From JAPPFW01 sp965200835 (GTDB lineage Bacteria; Actinomycetota; Acidimicrobiia; Spongiisociales; Spongiisociaceae): a stretch of DNA of 64,000 nucleotides. Made by a program: the position numbers and the translations under genes. The stretch spans positions 1,054,001 to 1,118,000 of the forward strand of contig OZ241390.1 in assembly GCA_965200835.1 (NCBI GenBank), read 5' to 3'. This document shows, piece after piece, positions 27,373-35,997 of this stretch. Each line of letters begins with the position of its first letter. Positions within the stretch are counted from its first letter, which is position 1. The notes under the pieces were generated by a model that was not told the origin of the DNA, searched no databases, and saw only the letters and a program-made list of their open reading frames with translations.

Positions 27373-27618
27373 ATGCCACAATCAAAGGGACGCCGTAAAG
27401 CCAAGCAGGTCCGCAGGCCCACCCCACCCAAGAGCGCCGGAGGTGGCAAGCGCGCCAAGAAGTCGTCCACGCTCTACATCACCATCATGTTCGGCCTGAT
27501 GGTGCTGGGTGTGCTGATGGTGGTGACCCGGTATATTTTCGAGACGCCGTCGTGGCTTCTGCTCGCGGGATTGGCCAGCATGGGTGCAGGCTTCCTGATG
27601 ACCACCAACTATCACTGA
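27373..27618 (+). CDS. crgA: Cell division protein CrgA
   Basis: 81 residues. A very basic N-terminus is followed by two membrane helices (about 33-52 and 58-77) that flank the characteristic FETPSWLLLAGLASMGAGFLM segment. CrgA is an actinobacterial protein that coordinates FtsZ and PBPs at the septum. It is divergent from pabA, as in many Actinobacteria. Length and composition are normal. Confidence 0.88.
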   Translation: MPQSKGRRKAKQVRRPTPPKSAGGGKRAKKSSTLYITIMFGLMVLGVLMVVTRYIFETPSWLLLAGLASMGAGFLMTTNYH

Positions 27619-27785
27619 CCACCCATCGATCGGCGGCGTCAGCGTCGAAGTAGGAACTGCTGCGCAGATGAGCGTGCAGGACTCCGGACCGTGATCGGGT
27701 GGATGATCCCGACGGAGACCTCTCTCGTCCGGTAAGGGCCGAGGCCCTATTCGGCTGGTTGGGCTGATCCCAAGTTTCCCACATA

Positions 27786-27807
27786 GTTTTCCCACTCTGT
27801 GGAAAAC
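27786..27807. terminator. Hairpin between convergent genes
   Basis: GTTTTCC (27786-27792) and GGAAAAC (27801-27807) form a perfect 7-bp stem with an 8-nt loop, between crgA and the convergent zinc-ribbon gene at 27813. A bidirectional terminator is likely. There is no long U-tract. The rest of 27619-27785 shows nothing recognisable. Confidence 0.4.
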
Positions 27808-27812
27808 CATGC

Positions 27813-28061
27813 TCAGTCGACGGGAACCTCGTCCATCTCCTCGCGGCAGTGGCGAGGGGCCCGAGGCTCGGCCATGTTCGTAACCGTCATGGTGACCTGA
27901 GTTCCGCACAGGCTGCATCGGAACCGCCGACGGGTCTCGACCACGTCATCGGGGTCGATCTCGGGAGGGGGGTTGGCCAGGGATCGGATCACCGCCATGA
28001 GAACGGTCCAGATAGCCACCGCCATGGCAAGAGCGAGGATTACCTGGAGCAGGCGGGGCAT
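27813..28061 (-). CDS. Small membrane protein with a zinc-ribbon-like tail
   Basis: 82 residues: one N-terminal membrane helix (4-25), an acidic linker, then CSLCGTQVTMTV and a downstream HCREEM. The Cys-x2-Cys plus His-Cys pattern could bind zinc. Function unknown. Actinobacteria often carry such small proteins near the pknB cluster. It lies 45 nt downstream of the thiolase gene on the same strand. Confidence 0.65.
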   Translation of the reverse strand: MPRLLQVILALAMAVAIWTVLMAVIRSLANPPPEIDPDDVVETRRRFRCSLCGTQVTMTVTNMAEPRAPRHCREEMDEVPVD

Positions 28062-28105
28062 GGCGGTGGGGCTTCCCTACCGGTCGGCTGGGCCAGGCCG
28101 CTCCG

Positions 28106-29284
28106 TCAGGCCACCCTCTCGAGGATCATGGCGTTGGCCATACCTCCGCCCTCGCACATGGTCTGCAACCCGTAGCGGGCACCCCGTCGGCGCATCTCGT
28201 GAACGAGCGTCGTAGTCAGCTTGGCGCCGGTGCCTCCCAGGGGATGTCCCAGAGCGATCGCTCCCCCGTTCACATTGGTTCGCTCCCACAGCCGGTCCGG
28301 ATCGCTGCCTCCATGCTCGGCCAGCCATGCTCCGACCACCGAGGCGAACGCCTCGTTCACCTCGAACAGGTCGATGTCGTCGACCCTCAGGTCGCACCTG
28401 TCCAGCACCTTGGTGGTGGCAGGTATCGGGCCGGTGAGCATCGTGACGGGATCCACCCCCGCCAGCGCGAACCCGGCGAAGCGCGCCAGGGCTTCCAGGC
28501 CCAACTCTTCCGCTTTGCTCTCCGACATGATCAGCACCGCCGCCGCTCCGTCCGAAATCTGGGACGAGTTGCCGGCGGTGACCAGGCCATCCGGCTGGAA
28601 GGCGGGCGGGAGCCCGGCCAGCACCTCCATCGAAGTATCGGGCCGGATGCCCTCATCAGCGGTCATCGACCGGCTCGACCCGTTGGCGCCGATCTCGATC
28701 GGGATGATCTCCCGCTCGAACCGGCGCTGGTGGGTGGCCTGGCTAGCCCGCATGTGGGAGTCGTAGGCGATCCGATCCAGATACCCGCGGGAGAGACCCC
28801 ACTTGGCGGCCACCATCTCAGCGGAAATGCCCTGGGGGACGAGGCTGCGGGCGTAGCGTTGCACCATCCGCGGCCCGAACGGCTTGCCCGGGCCCTGCTG
28901 GGCGGTTATCCCCATCGGAACCCTGGTCATCGACTCGACCCCGGCCGCTATCGCAACGTCATACGCACCGGCCATCACCCCCTGCGCGGCGAAATGGGAG
29001 GCCTGCTGGCCCGATCCGCACTGGCGGTCGATGGTGGTGCCCACCACATCCTCCGGAAACCCGGCGGCCAGCGCCGCATTGCGCCCCACGTTGATGCCTT
29101 GCTCACCGGTCTGCATCACACAGCCCATGATCACGTCATCCACCAGCGCCGGATCCAGCCCGTTGCGTTCCACGAGGGCTCGCAACACCACGGCCGCCAG
29201 ATCGACCGGGTGATAACCCCTCAGCTCGCCGTTCCGCTTGCCAACCGGTGTCCGCACTGCATCGACGATCACTGCCTGCTGCAT
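28106..29284 (-). CDS. Acetyl-CoA acyltransferase (thiolase)
   Basis: 392 residues, a complete thiolase. The nucleophilic Cys is in DRQCGSGQQA near residue 90. NEAFASV, GGAIALGHPLGGTGAK with the catalytic His, and CEGGGMANA with the second Cys lie in the C-terminal half. It cleaves or forms 3-ketoacyl-CoA in beta-oxidation or related acyl-CoA catabolism. The ATG at 29284 is preceded by GAGGAAG. The open frame continues upstream through a tRNA gene and is not coding there. No other beta-oxidation genes adjoin. Confidence 0.9.
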   Translation of the reverse strand: MQQAVIVDAVRTPVGKRNGELRGYHPVDLAAVVLRALVERNGLDPALVDDVIMGCVMQTGEQGINVGRNAALAAGFPEDVVGTTIDRQCGSGQQASHFAAQGVMAGAYDVAIAAGVESMTRVPMGITAQQGPGKPFGPRMVQRYARSLVPQGISAEMVAAKWGLSRGYLDRIAYDSHMRASQATHQRRFEREIIPIEIGANGSSRSMTADEGIRPDTSMEVLAGLPPAFQPDGLVTAGNSSQISDGAAAVLIMSESKAEELGLEALARFAGFALAGVDPVTMLTGPIPATTKVLDRCDLRVDDIDLFEVNEAFASVVGAWLAEHGGSDPDRLWERTNVNGGAIALGHPLGGTGAKLTTTLVHEMRRRGARYGLQTMCEGGGMANAMILERVA

Positions 29285-29336
29285 GGCTTCCTCCCGAGGA
29301 CGCTTACCGACGACATTCCGGGCCGCACGGGCCGGG

Positions 29337-29410
29337 TGGAGGTGATCGGATTCGAACCGACGGCCTCCTGGTTGCAAACCAGGCGCTCTGCCAGACTGAG
29401 CTACACCCCC
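29337..29410 (-). tRNA. tRNA-Ala (anticodon TGC)
   Basis: A 74-nt cloverleaf on the minus strand. The acceptor stem GGGGGTG pairs with CACCTCC, the D arm is GCTC/GAGC, the anticodon stem is CCTGG/CCAGG around TTTGCAA with anticodon TGC, and the T arm carries TTCGAAT. CC follows the discriminator A. It lies just upstream of the thiolase gene. Confidence 0.93.
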
Positions 29411-29512
29411 CAGACCCACCAGTCTACGCCATGTTGCAACCCTGGCGGTCGAGCGATGGCACATGGCCCTGCTCAGCCGGAGCCTGCCACCGATCAGACG
29501 GAGGGAGAAGCG

Positions 29513-29584
29513 ATGACCACTACGACGTCTTGTTACGGGTCGCTGCGGGCGAACCGTCACCCATCGAGACGCTGTTCGAGGTAA
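29513..29584 (+). other. Possible 23-codon leader peptide in the spacer before the ECF operon
   Basis: An ATG preceded by GGAGGGAGAAG opens a 23-codon frame ending in TAA, 149 nt before the ECF S-component gene. A strong ribosome site before so short a frame could mark a regulatory leader, but nothing else supports it. The rest of 29411-29732 has no gene I recognise and no known riboswitch pattern. Confidence 0.25.
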
Positions 29585-29732
29585 CAGGTAACACACGAAC
29601 ACTCTTCTCCAAGGAGTCTGTTCCCAAGAGCCATCCGGAACCACCCGGGGAACGATGCCCGAACTCCACCTCCTAACCTCCATAAGGGGCAGCTACGCTT
29701 CCCAAAAGCGCCATCGCTGAAGGGAGGCCCCA

Positions 29733-30335
29733 ATGAGCGCTATCAAAGATGGCCTTAGTGTCAAGACCGCATTCACAACAGCCGCATGGGTACTTGTCCC
29801 GGTCGCAATCGGGATCAATCTCATCGGGAGGTTCTTCACCCAGGTTCTGAACCTTCCCCTGTTCCTGGACACCATCGGTACTACCGCCGCGGCGTTCCTG
29901 GCCGGCCCGTGGGTAGCAGCGGTTGCCGGTGTGCTTACCAACCTCGTGATCGGTGTCACTATGGAGGCGACCTCGATACCCTTCGGCATTGTCAACGCCG
30001 CTATCGGAATCGTGGCCGGCTACATGGCGGCGGCCGGATTCCTGCGCTCCACCGGCAAGGTGATCGCTCTCATTCTGGCCTTGACCGTCACCACCGTCGT
30101 CACCGCTACGCCGATAGTGGTGCTGGTGTTCGGCGGTGTGTCCGGGTCAGGCGTCGACGCGGTCACGGCCTTCTTCGTAGCTTCCGGGCAAGGGATCGTC
30201 GAGTCGGTGATCGGACAGCAGCTGCTCACCACCCCCGGGGATAAGATCCTTACCGTCCTGCTGGCATTTGCCCTGATCAAGGGGGTTCCGGCCCGCTACC
30301 GGCCTCCGTTCGGGCGAGAAGTGGTGCCGTTCTAA
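29733..30335 (+). CDS. ECF transporter substrate-binding S component
   Basis: 200 residues with about six membrane helices and almost no soluble part, the size and layout of an energy-coupling-factor S subunit. Helix 1 is preceded by a short tail, and LPLFLDTIGTTAAAFLAGPWVAA near residue 45 is typical of S components. A good AGGGAGG ribosome site precedes it. The T component and two ATPase genes follow directly, giving a complete dedicated ECF operon. Substrate is not evident from sequence. The downstream nucleoside phosphorylase suggests a nucleoside or base, which is inference. Confidence 0.8.
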   Translation: MSAIKDGLSVKTAFTTAAWVLVPVAIGINLIGRFFTQVLNLPLFLDTIGTTAAAFLAGPWVAAVAGVLTNLVIGVTMEATSIPFGIVNAAIGIVAGYMAAAGFLRSTGKVIALILALTVTTVVTATPIVVLVFGGVSGSGVDAVTAFFVASGQGIVESVIGQQLLTTPGDKILTVLLAFALIKGVPARYRPPFGREVVPF

Positions 30336-30397
30336 CCGACCCGGACTCCGGGGTCGCCGGGACGCCGGCGGCCGACTTCGAAGAGAGCATCACTGGG

Positions 30398-31144
30398 ATG
30401 TACTCGGTGGGTCATAGATGGCTCCACCGGGTACATCCCCTGACCAAACTCGCCGCGGTATTGCCCCTGTCGGTGGCGGCCTTCATAGGTGATACGCCCC
30501 GAGTCCCCTTCGTACTTTTGGCTGTCGCGACCGGTGCTCTGGTCGTATCCCGGCTCGGTTCCGTGGTACTGAGGTCGCTCCGGCTGATCGCCCCGATGAC
30601 CATCGCCCTCTTCCTCATCCACGGGGTCGTCCGGCCGTATCCGTCGGATCCACTAGTGATGTTGGGGCCGTTAACGATCCATGCTGAAGGCCTCTCCTTT
30701 GCCGCAACGACCGCCTCCCGTCTGGCGGTCTTTGTCGTGGCCGTTACTGCCGCCATGTCGACCGTCCATCCCAAGACCTTCGCCACGGCTCTCATACAGC
30801 GGGGGGTCTCCCACAAGCTGACCTATGCCTACCTGGCGGGGTCGGAGTTGCTGCCTGAGATGAAGCTCCGAGCAACCCAGATCCTGGAAGCGCAGAAGGC
30901 CCGAGGATTCGACACCCGAGGCAGCCTGCCCCGCCGCTTCCGGACCCTCTTCGCGCTACTCAAGCCGCTCCTGGTCAGTTCTTTGATAACTGTGGAGATG
31001 AGGACGCTTGCCCTCGAGTCCCGCGGGTTCTCCCGGCTAGGACGCCGGACGGCGGCGGTGGGAATCGAGGATCGAGGAAGGCGGTTGCAGAGATCGCTCC
31101 TGCTAGCTGCCTTACCACTCCTAGTCCTGGCGTTCATATGGTGA
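30398..31144 (+). CDS. ecfT: ECF transporter transmembrane T component
   Basis: 248 residues with several membrane helices and the two coupling motifs that contact the ATPases: QKARGF near residue 168 and ESRGF near residue 206, versions of the Ala-Arg-Gly signature of EcfT. It transmits ATP-driven movement to the S component. It follows the S gene by about 60 nt and overlaps the first ATPase gene by a few bases. It appears intact. Confidence 0.85.
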   Translation: MYSVGHRWLHRVHPLTKLAAVLPLSVAAFIGDTPRVPFVLLAVATGALVVSRLGSVVLRSLRLIAPMTIALFLIHGVVRPYPSDPLVMLGPLTIHAEGLSFAATTASRLAVFVVAVTAAMSTVHPKTFATALIQRGVSHKLTYAYLAGSELLPEMKLRATQILEAQKARGFDTRGSLPRRFRTLFALLKPLLVSSLITVEMRTLALESRGFSRLGRRTAAVGIEDRGRRLQRSLLLAALPLLVLAFIW

Positions 31145-32064
31145 CTGGCGAGCACAGCGCAGTAGAAGCCACACCTGAGGACCGGACAGGCTACGGGGAT
31201 AGTTTTGCTGCCTTCGAGGACTTCAGTTTCACCTACGACACCGCTGCGGAGCCGTCTCTGACGCGGCTGACACTCGATCTATACAGGGATAGCCTCACCC
31301 TCATATCGGGGCCGTCCGGAAGCGGTAAGTCGACCCTTGCTCGCGTGGTGGGCGGATTCATCCCGGGATTGCTCTCAGGCAAGAGCCAGGGATCGGCTCG
31401 GGTATTGGGACATGACGTGGAGACCGCCTTGCCCCATACGATCACCGAATCGGTCGGCATGGTATTCGACAATCCATTCGATCAGCTGACCGCCGCCACC
31501 CGGACGGTATTCGATGAGACCGCCTACGCCTTGGAGAACGAAGGCCTTCCCCCGGCGGAGATCCTGGCGAGGGTTCACGTCGCCCTCGACAGCGTGGGTT
31601 TGGCGGCACTGGCAACCCACCACCCTCGCCGATTGTCGGGAGGCCAATCGCAGCGTCTCGCGATAGCTTGCGCCCTGGCTCAGAGAAAGCCCATCCTCGT
31701 TCTCGACGATCCCGCCTCCCAACTCGATCCGGTGGGCGCGGCGGAAGTCGTCTCCGTGGTGAGGATGCTTCGAGCGGAGAGAACGACGGTGGTGCTGATA
31801 GCGCAGGACCTGAGCCACTGGCTGGAAATCGCCGATCGGCTCATAGTCCTGACCGGAGGTGGGCTCACCGCGGACGGCCACCCCGCGTCCGTACTCGCCC
31901 ATCCCGATCCTTTGGCCGGCCTCATCGTGCTTCCCCGGTACGTTGGGATCTGGGCCGAGTTGAGGCGGCAGGGAATCCCTTTGAGCGACACCCCACCTCT
32001 CGGTACGGATCAGCTGGCCGCCTCCCTCCTGGCTGTTCGAGGAGATCCGGGACTGGTCCGGTGA
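31138..32064 (+). CDS. ecfA1: ECF transporter ATPase A1 with a degenerate catalytic site
   Basis: 308 residues. Walker A is GPSGSGKST near residue 60 and the signature LSGGQSQR is normal. The Walker B region reads LVLDDPASQLDP, so the catalytic Glu after the Asp is replaced by Asp. The H-loop position reads IAQDLSHW, with Gln where the switch His of the usual Thr-His-Asp stands. These changes should weaken ATP hydrolysis at the site formed by this Walker A. The gene overlaps ecfT upstream and ecfA2 downstream by 3-7 bases. Confidence 0.85.
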   Translation: MVTGEHSAVEATPEDRTGYGDSFAAFEDFSFTYDTAAEPSLTRLTLDLYRDSLTLISGPSGSGKSTLARVVGGFIPGLLSGKSQGSARVLGHDVETALPHTITESVGMVFDNPFDQLTAATRTVFDETAYALENEGLPPAEILARVHVALDSVGLAALATHHPRRLSGGQSQRLAIACALAQRKPILVLDDPASQLDPVGAAEVVSVVRMLRAERTTVVLIAQDLSHWLEIADRLIVLTGGGLTADGHPASVLAHPDPLAGLIVLPRYVGIWAELRRQGIPLSDTPPLGTDQLAASLLAVRGDPGLVR

Positions 32065-32867
32065 TCCGACTTCGCGACGCGGGTTACGTCTACCCCAAAG
32101 GAGCGGAGGCGCTCCGCGGACTGAACCTCGAGGTGTCCGTGGGCGAGGCGCTGTTCGTGCTCGGCCACAACGGTGCTGGCAAGTCGACCATGCTCCGACT
32201 GCTCAACGGTTTGCTGAAGCCCACCATGGGAAAAGTTACGGTCGCCGGTACCGACACCAGGAAGGCCCGCCCTGCCCAGCTCTCAAGGACCGTGGGCCTG
32301 GTGTTCCAGAACCCCGACGCGCAGCTGTTCCGCGATCGGGTGGCCGATGAGGTGAGATTCGGAGCCGAGCACGGTCCTGACGGAAGCAGCAAGACCGACC
32401 GCTTCGAGCGAGCCATGACGCTCCTCCGTCTCGGGCCGGTTGCCGACAACAACCCCTATGATCTCTCCCTCTCGTGGAGGAAGCGGGTGGCCATCGCTTC
32501 GGTGGTGGCGATGGGCACTCCCATCCTGGTCCTCGACGAGCCCACCGGCGGGCAGGACGCGGAAGGAACCCGGATTCTGATCGAGCTCATCATGGACACG
32601 CGACGCCGGGGTGGCGGCTGTGTAGTGGTGACCCATGATGTGGATCTTGCTTTCGACTGCGCGGATCGGGTGGTGGTGCTCCGCCAGGGTAGGGTCCATC
32701 TCGAAGGCAGCCCCCAGTCAGTCCTGGGTGACCCGCGCTTGGGCGAGGCCGGTCTCGAACCTTCCACGCTGCATCAGATCTCGAACCGACTCGGACTCGA
32801 CCCGCCGGTCGGTAGCGTGGGGGAACTGGAAGAACATCTCAAGGCCGCAGGAGGCCGAGTGCCATGA
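32061..32867 (+). CDS. ecfA2: ECF transporter ATPase A2 with an altered signature motif
   Basis: 268 residues from GTG 32061, overlapping the stop of ecfA1. Walker A GHNGAGKST, the Q-loop VFQNPDAQLF, Walker B LVLDEPTGGQD with the catalytic Glu, and the H-loop VTHD are all normal. The signature position reads LSLSWRKR instead of LSGGQ. Because the signature works with the other subunit's Walker A, this change falls in the same composite site as the A1 substitutions. It resembles CbiO-type A components. Its stop overlaps the phosphorylase ATG by four bases. Confidence 0.85.
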   Translation: MIRLRDAGYVYPKGAEALRGLNLEVSVGEALFVLGHNGAGKSTMLRLLNGLLKPTMGKVTVAGTDTRKARPAQLSRTVGLVFQNPDAQLFRDRVADEVRFGAEHGPDGSSKTDRFERAMTLLRLGPVADNNPYDLSLSWRKRVAIASVVAMGTPILVLDEPTGGQDAEGTRILIELIMDTRRRGGGCVVVTHDVDLAFDCADRVVVLRQGRVHLEGSPQSVLGDPRLGEAGLEPSTLHQISNRLGLDPPVGSVGELEEHLKAAGGRVP

Positions 32868-33655
32868 ATCTCCATCCCGTGAGCGGCGAGCAGCCGCAGC
32901 ACCACATCCGATGTCTTCCGGGAGACGTGGCCGAAAACGTACTCCTGCCCGGCGATCCCCAAAGAGCCGAGCGAACCGCCTTTCTCATGGATGATGCCCG
33001 CCACATCGCCACCAACCGCGAGTACGTGACCTACACCGGGACCTATCGGGGGATGCCGGTTTCCGTCACGTCGACCGGGATCGGATGTCCTTCTATGGCG
33101 ATCGCCGTGGAAGAGCTGGTACGGGTGGGCGCCAGGACGCTGATACGGACGGGCACCAGCGGTTCGATGAGTCCCGACATCGGACCGGGCGACGTGGTGG
33201 TGGGTAACGCGGCCATCCGAGAGGAAGGCACCGGCCTCTCCTACCTCCCGATCGAGTTCCCGGCGGTTGCCGACCTCCACGTCACGACCTGCCTGGAGCG
33301 GTCCGCGCGGGCGGATGGCCTGCCCGTACGGGTGGGTGTGCTCCACTCCAAGGACTCCTTCTACTCCCATCGCGACCCGGACCGGTTACCCGTGGCCCAG
33401 GAGATGCGGGGCAAGCGGATAGCATGGAAGGCCGGAGGGGCCCTCGCGTCGGAGATGGAGACCTCCACGCTGTTCATCCTCGGGGCCATGCTCCGGGTCA
33501 GGACCGGATCCATCTGCTTGGTGGCCAGCTCAGAGGATGCATCGACCCGTCTGACGCCGGATGAGTCATCGACCCTGGTCGACAGAGTGGTGACTGCCGC
33601 CCTCGACGCACTGTTGCTTGCCAAAGGCCACGACCGGAGGAGTGATCAGGGATGA
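32864..33655 (+). CDS. Uridine phosphorylase-like nucleoside phosphorylase
   Basis: 263 residues of the NP-I (Udp/DeoD) family. LLPGDPQRAERTA near residue 28 and IRTGTSGSMSPDIGPGDVVVGNAA near residue 92 are the phosphate- and nucleoside-binding segments, and SEMETSTLF near residue 200 matches the ribose-contacting Glu-Met-Glu. It cleaves a nucleoside with phosphate to base and ribose-1-phosphate. Translational overlap with ecfA2 ties it to the ECF importer. The next gene also overlaps by four bases. Uridine is the likeliest substrate but other nucleosides are possible. Confidence 0.82.
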   Translation: MNLHPVSGEQPQHHIRCLPGDVAENVLLPGDPQRAERTAFLMDDARHIATNREYVTYTGTYRGMPVSVTSTGIGCPSMAIAVEELVRVGARTLIRTGTSGSMSPDIGPGDVVVGNAAIREEGTGLSYLPIEFPAVADLHVTTCLERSARADGLPVRVGVLHSKDSFYSHRDPDRLPVAQEMRGKRIAWKAGGALASEMETSTLFILGAMLRVRTGSICLVASSEDASTRLTPDESSTLVDRVVTAALDALLLAKGHDRRSDQG

Positions 33656-34656
33656 CTGAACGGATCGATGTCCACACCCACTTCTACCCGACGTCCTATC
33701 TGGACGCCCTCGAGATACGGAGCGAGATGCCCCGTATCTACCGGGACGGGGCGGTCAGGCGGTTCGTAATCTTCCCCGAGGAGGAAGCCGATCCCCGGCT
33801 GGGGCGTCCGATCGGCCAGGGCTGGTGGACGATCGCCGGCAAGGTCGGGTTCATGGACCGGAACGGCATCTCACGCTCGATTATCTCGCTCGGCAATCCC
33901 TGGCTGGAACCGTTCGAGGGCGCCTGGGGCGCCGAGCTGGCCCGCACGGTCAACGAGGAGCTGGGGACCCTGGAGGAGCGGACCGAGGGACGGCTGGTCG
34001 GCCTCGGTGCCCTTCCCGCCACCGGCGTGGAGGACGTACTGGCCGAGATCGCCGCCATCGACCATCACCCCAGCCTGCGCGGGATCGTGACCGGACCGAG
34101 GATCGCCCGGCTGCGGCTGGACGACGAGGAGTTGGAACCCGTGTGGGCCGATCTCGAATCACGGGGTCTACCCCTGCTGCTGCACCCCCAGGATGGGACC
34201 GCGCTCGACCTCCTGGACGGCTACGGGCACGTACTCCCAGTCGGGGTGGGCTTTCCGATGGAGACCACCGCCACGGTGAGCCGGCTGGTGTTCGGCGGGG
34301 TCCTGTTCCGTTACCCCCGGCTCAGGATGATCATCTCTCACGGCGGGGGAGCCCTGCCGGCCCTGGTGGGTCGCCTCGATGCCGCGTGGGGTTCGGATGC
34401 CATAGCCCGCACCAGGCTCCCGGAACCTCCCTCCCGGTCGATCGCCCGGCTGTATATCGACGCCCTCACCTACTCCGCCGGCCCGTTGCAGGCGGCCATC
34501 ACCATGGTGGGTAACGAGCAGATCATGTTCGGCACCGACCACCCCTTCTCGATCGAAGACGCCGGAGCAAACCTGGAAGCGATGCATGCGGTCGACCGGA
34601 CCACCCGCCGATCGATCTTCGCCGGAACCGCCTCGGCCCTCTTCGGCCTGGCCTGA
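33652..34656 (+). CDS. ACMSD-type amidohydrolase/decarboxylase (amidohydrolase_2 family)
   Basis: 334 residues with the metal-dependent TIM-barrel fold. DVHTHFYP supplies the first two His, PLLLHPQDG near residue 180 a third, MIISHGGGALP near residue 225 a fourth, and MFGTDHPF near residue 286 the Asp. Relatives decarboxylate aminocarboxymuconate semialdehyde, 5-carboxyvanillate or iso-orotate; iso-orotate decarboxylation would fit a pyrimidine theme. It closes the ECF operon, overlapping the phosphorylase stop. The low-GC island begins immediately after its TGA. Confidence 0.8.
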   Translation: MTERIDVHTHFYPTSYLDALEIRSEMPRIYRDGAVRRFVIFPEEEADPRLGRPIGQGWWTIAGKVGFMDRNGISRSIISLGNPWLEPFEGAWGAELARTVNEELGTLEERTEGRLVGLGALPATGVEDVLAEIAAIDHHPSLRGIVTGPRIARLRLDDEELEPVWADLESRGLPLLLHPQDGTALDLLDGYGHVLPVGVGFPMETTATVSRLVFGGVLFRYPRLRMIISHGGGALPALVGRLDAAWGSDAIARTRLPEPPSRSIARLYIDALTYSAGPLQAAITMVGNEQIMFGTDHPFSIEDAGANLEAMHAVDRTTRRSIFAGTASALFGLA

Positions 34657-34883
34657 AGTCCGGACAGTATGGCGTACGGATTCTGGTAGGCCAGAACAAG
34701 GCCGGTCGGCCTTGGCTGAAGCTGGTGCCTATCGAACTGCCCAAGGTGGTGGTACCCGAGCACCGGCTGGCCGGGCGGCGGGTAAGCCGCTGGTAGAACG
34801 AACAGCATCACAAGCGTTGGCTGGATGCCTACGTGAACACGCCCAACATGGAAACAGTGTTCAAGTGCGGTTGCTGACGGCTG

Positions 34884-35111
34884 GTGGAACGGCTGAACAC
34901 GGGTTGGCCGGATTCGGGTTGTGCTGCGCATCCCGAACGGTGGGAACACGTGCCGGAACTGGGCGGCTACCGCCCGGTGGAAGACGCTGGGGTATGGCAG
35001 TTGCATACCACCGCCGGTGCGCTGGCGAACCCGAAGCGTGCGGCTGCCGTGCCGCTATGGGCGCCTATAACCGGCACCTGGCCGACAGTGGGCGGCTATC
35101 GCTGGTGGTAG
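34884..35111 (+). CDS. Short island open frame of doubtful coding status
   Basis: 75 codons from GTG, Trp- and Pro-rich, with common codons only (GAA, CGG, CTG, CCG). The same frame is also well populated upstream from about 34665 but is cut by TAG and TGA. A shifted frame is open over the whole interval too, so the true frame is uncertain. I recognise no family. Confidence 0.25.
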   Translation: MERLNTGWPDSGCAAHPERWEHVPELGGYRPVEDAGVWQLHTTAGALANPKRAAAVPLWAPITGTWPTVGGYRWW

Positions 35112-35371
35112 CACCAGTTTCGGCCAGCACCGCCGGGCTGGTTACTACCACCGGTTGCGCTGCCACGGGTGGGCTTCGGCTGCCACGGTGCGGAACGTGC
35201 TGCGGCTATCCAACGGTACGAAGTCTCTGATCGGCTAACCAGCAGTTCCTAACGGCACCGGTCGTGGAAATATGGGAAATGTTGGCTGGAATAGCCGGAA
35301 TGGAATGCCAACACGGGTTGCATCCCGGTAGCCTCTGGTAATCGCATCACCCAATATGGCAGGAGAACGTG

Positions 35372-35975
35372 ATGCAACGATTTACGAAGTGGGTAGTTGT
35401 GTTGCTGGTGGTAGGACTACTGCCCATCGGCGCCGGGAATCACTTCATCATCAGAACCAGCGACAGCACCAGCGCCATCGGCCGACCAAGTCCAGTTTTT
35501 GCCTAAGCACGCTAACTCATTTGTCGTTCACGGTGACGCGTCAACAGAGGGCAGATTCGTGTCGGCGGACGGTAACTCCATAGTTGACGTTTCCAATGCT
35601 GAACCGTCTCAGGGCGGTTGTCAGAAAAAGACCGTTACCGGAACGGCGAGAGGCTGGGTCGGGTATGTCAACGTGTACAAGCATAAGCTTACATTGGTTT
35701 TTTGCTACAACCACACCACTGTGAGTAAGCAATCGTTGCGGATGAGACCTTGGACCAACCGTGCTATGTTATGGTATTTCATGGGTATAGATGAAGGCGA
35801 AGGCCATATCCATTGGGGTGGCAAAGATCAAGACGGCTACCAGGCCTACCAAAGTGCGCACTATGCACAATGCCTTTTTAGTCCAATTTTGTGCTTGCGG
35901 AGCGCATATCCATCCGTTGACCTATACGGATACGCTGACGGTACATGGGCCGTTGCTATTCATAACGGGCTGTAG
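35372..35975 (+). pseudogene. Exported protein of the island, frameshifted after the signal peptide
   Basis: ATG 35372 follows AGGAGAACGTG and encodes a clear signal peptide (MQRFTKWVVVLLVVGLLP). It then stops at 35504-35506, just past a run of five T at 35496-35500. The neighbouring frame continues for about 155 residues from that run (AKHANSF-like start), with Cys pairs and aromatic segments such as ARGWVGYVNVY, YFMGID, HIHWGGKDQDGYQAY and DLYGYADGTWAV, ending at 35975. No ribosome site serves the second frame, so a one-base slip is likely. I do not recognise the family; the mature part looks like a secreted beta-rich domain. Confidence 0.5.
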
Positions 35976-35997
35976 GTTCTTTAAGGGAAGGCAACAT

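Noticed and set aside
27776..27808. DnaA-box-like sequence near TTTTCCACA
   Set aside because: A single imperfect match within a hairpin between convergent genes, with no cluster of boxes and no dnaA or dnaN.
28106..29683. Longer thiolase reading starting at 29683
   Set aside because: The extension crosses a complete tRNA-Ala gene and has no family similarity; ATG 29284 has a good ribosome site and the normal thiolase N-terminus.
34640..34700. Duplicate of the tRNA-Ile 3' end marking the other border of the island
   Set aside because: I compared the T-arm and acceptor bases of tRNA-Ile with this stretch and found no convincing match.
34586..35230. A 214-codon open frame running from the amidohydrolase end into the island
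   Set aside because: It begins inside the amidohydrolase gene, is in a different frame, and yields a low-complexity Gly/Ala/Arg/Thr product without domains. A competing frame in the same place has better codon use.
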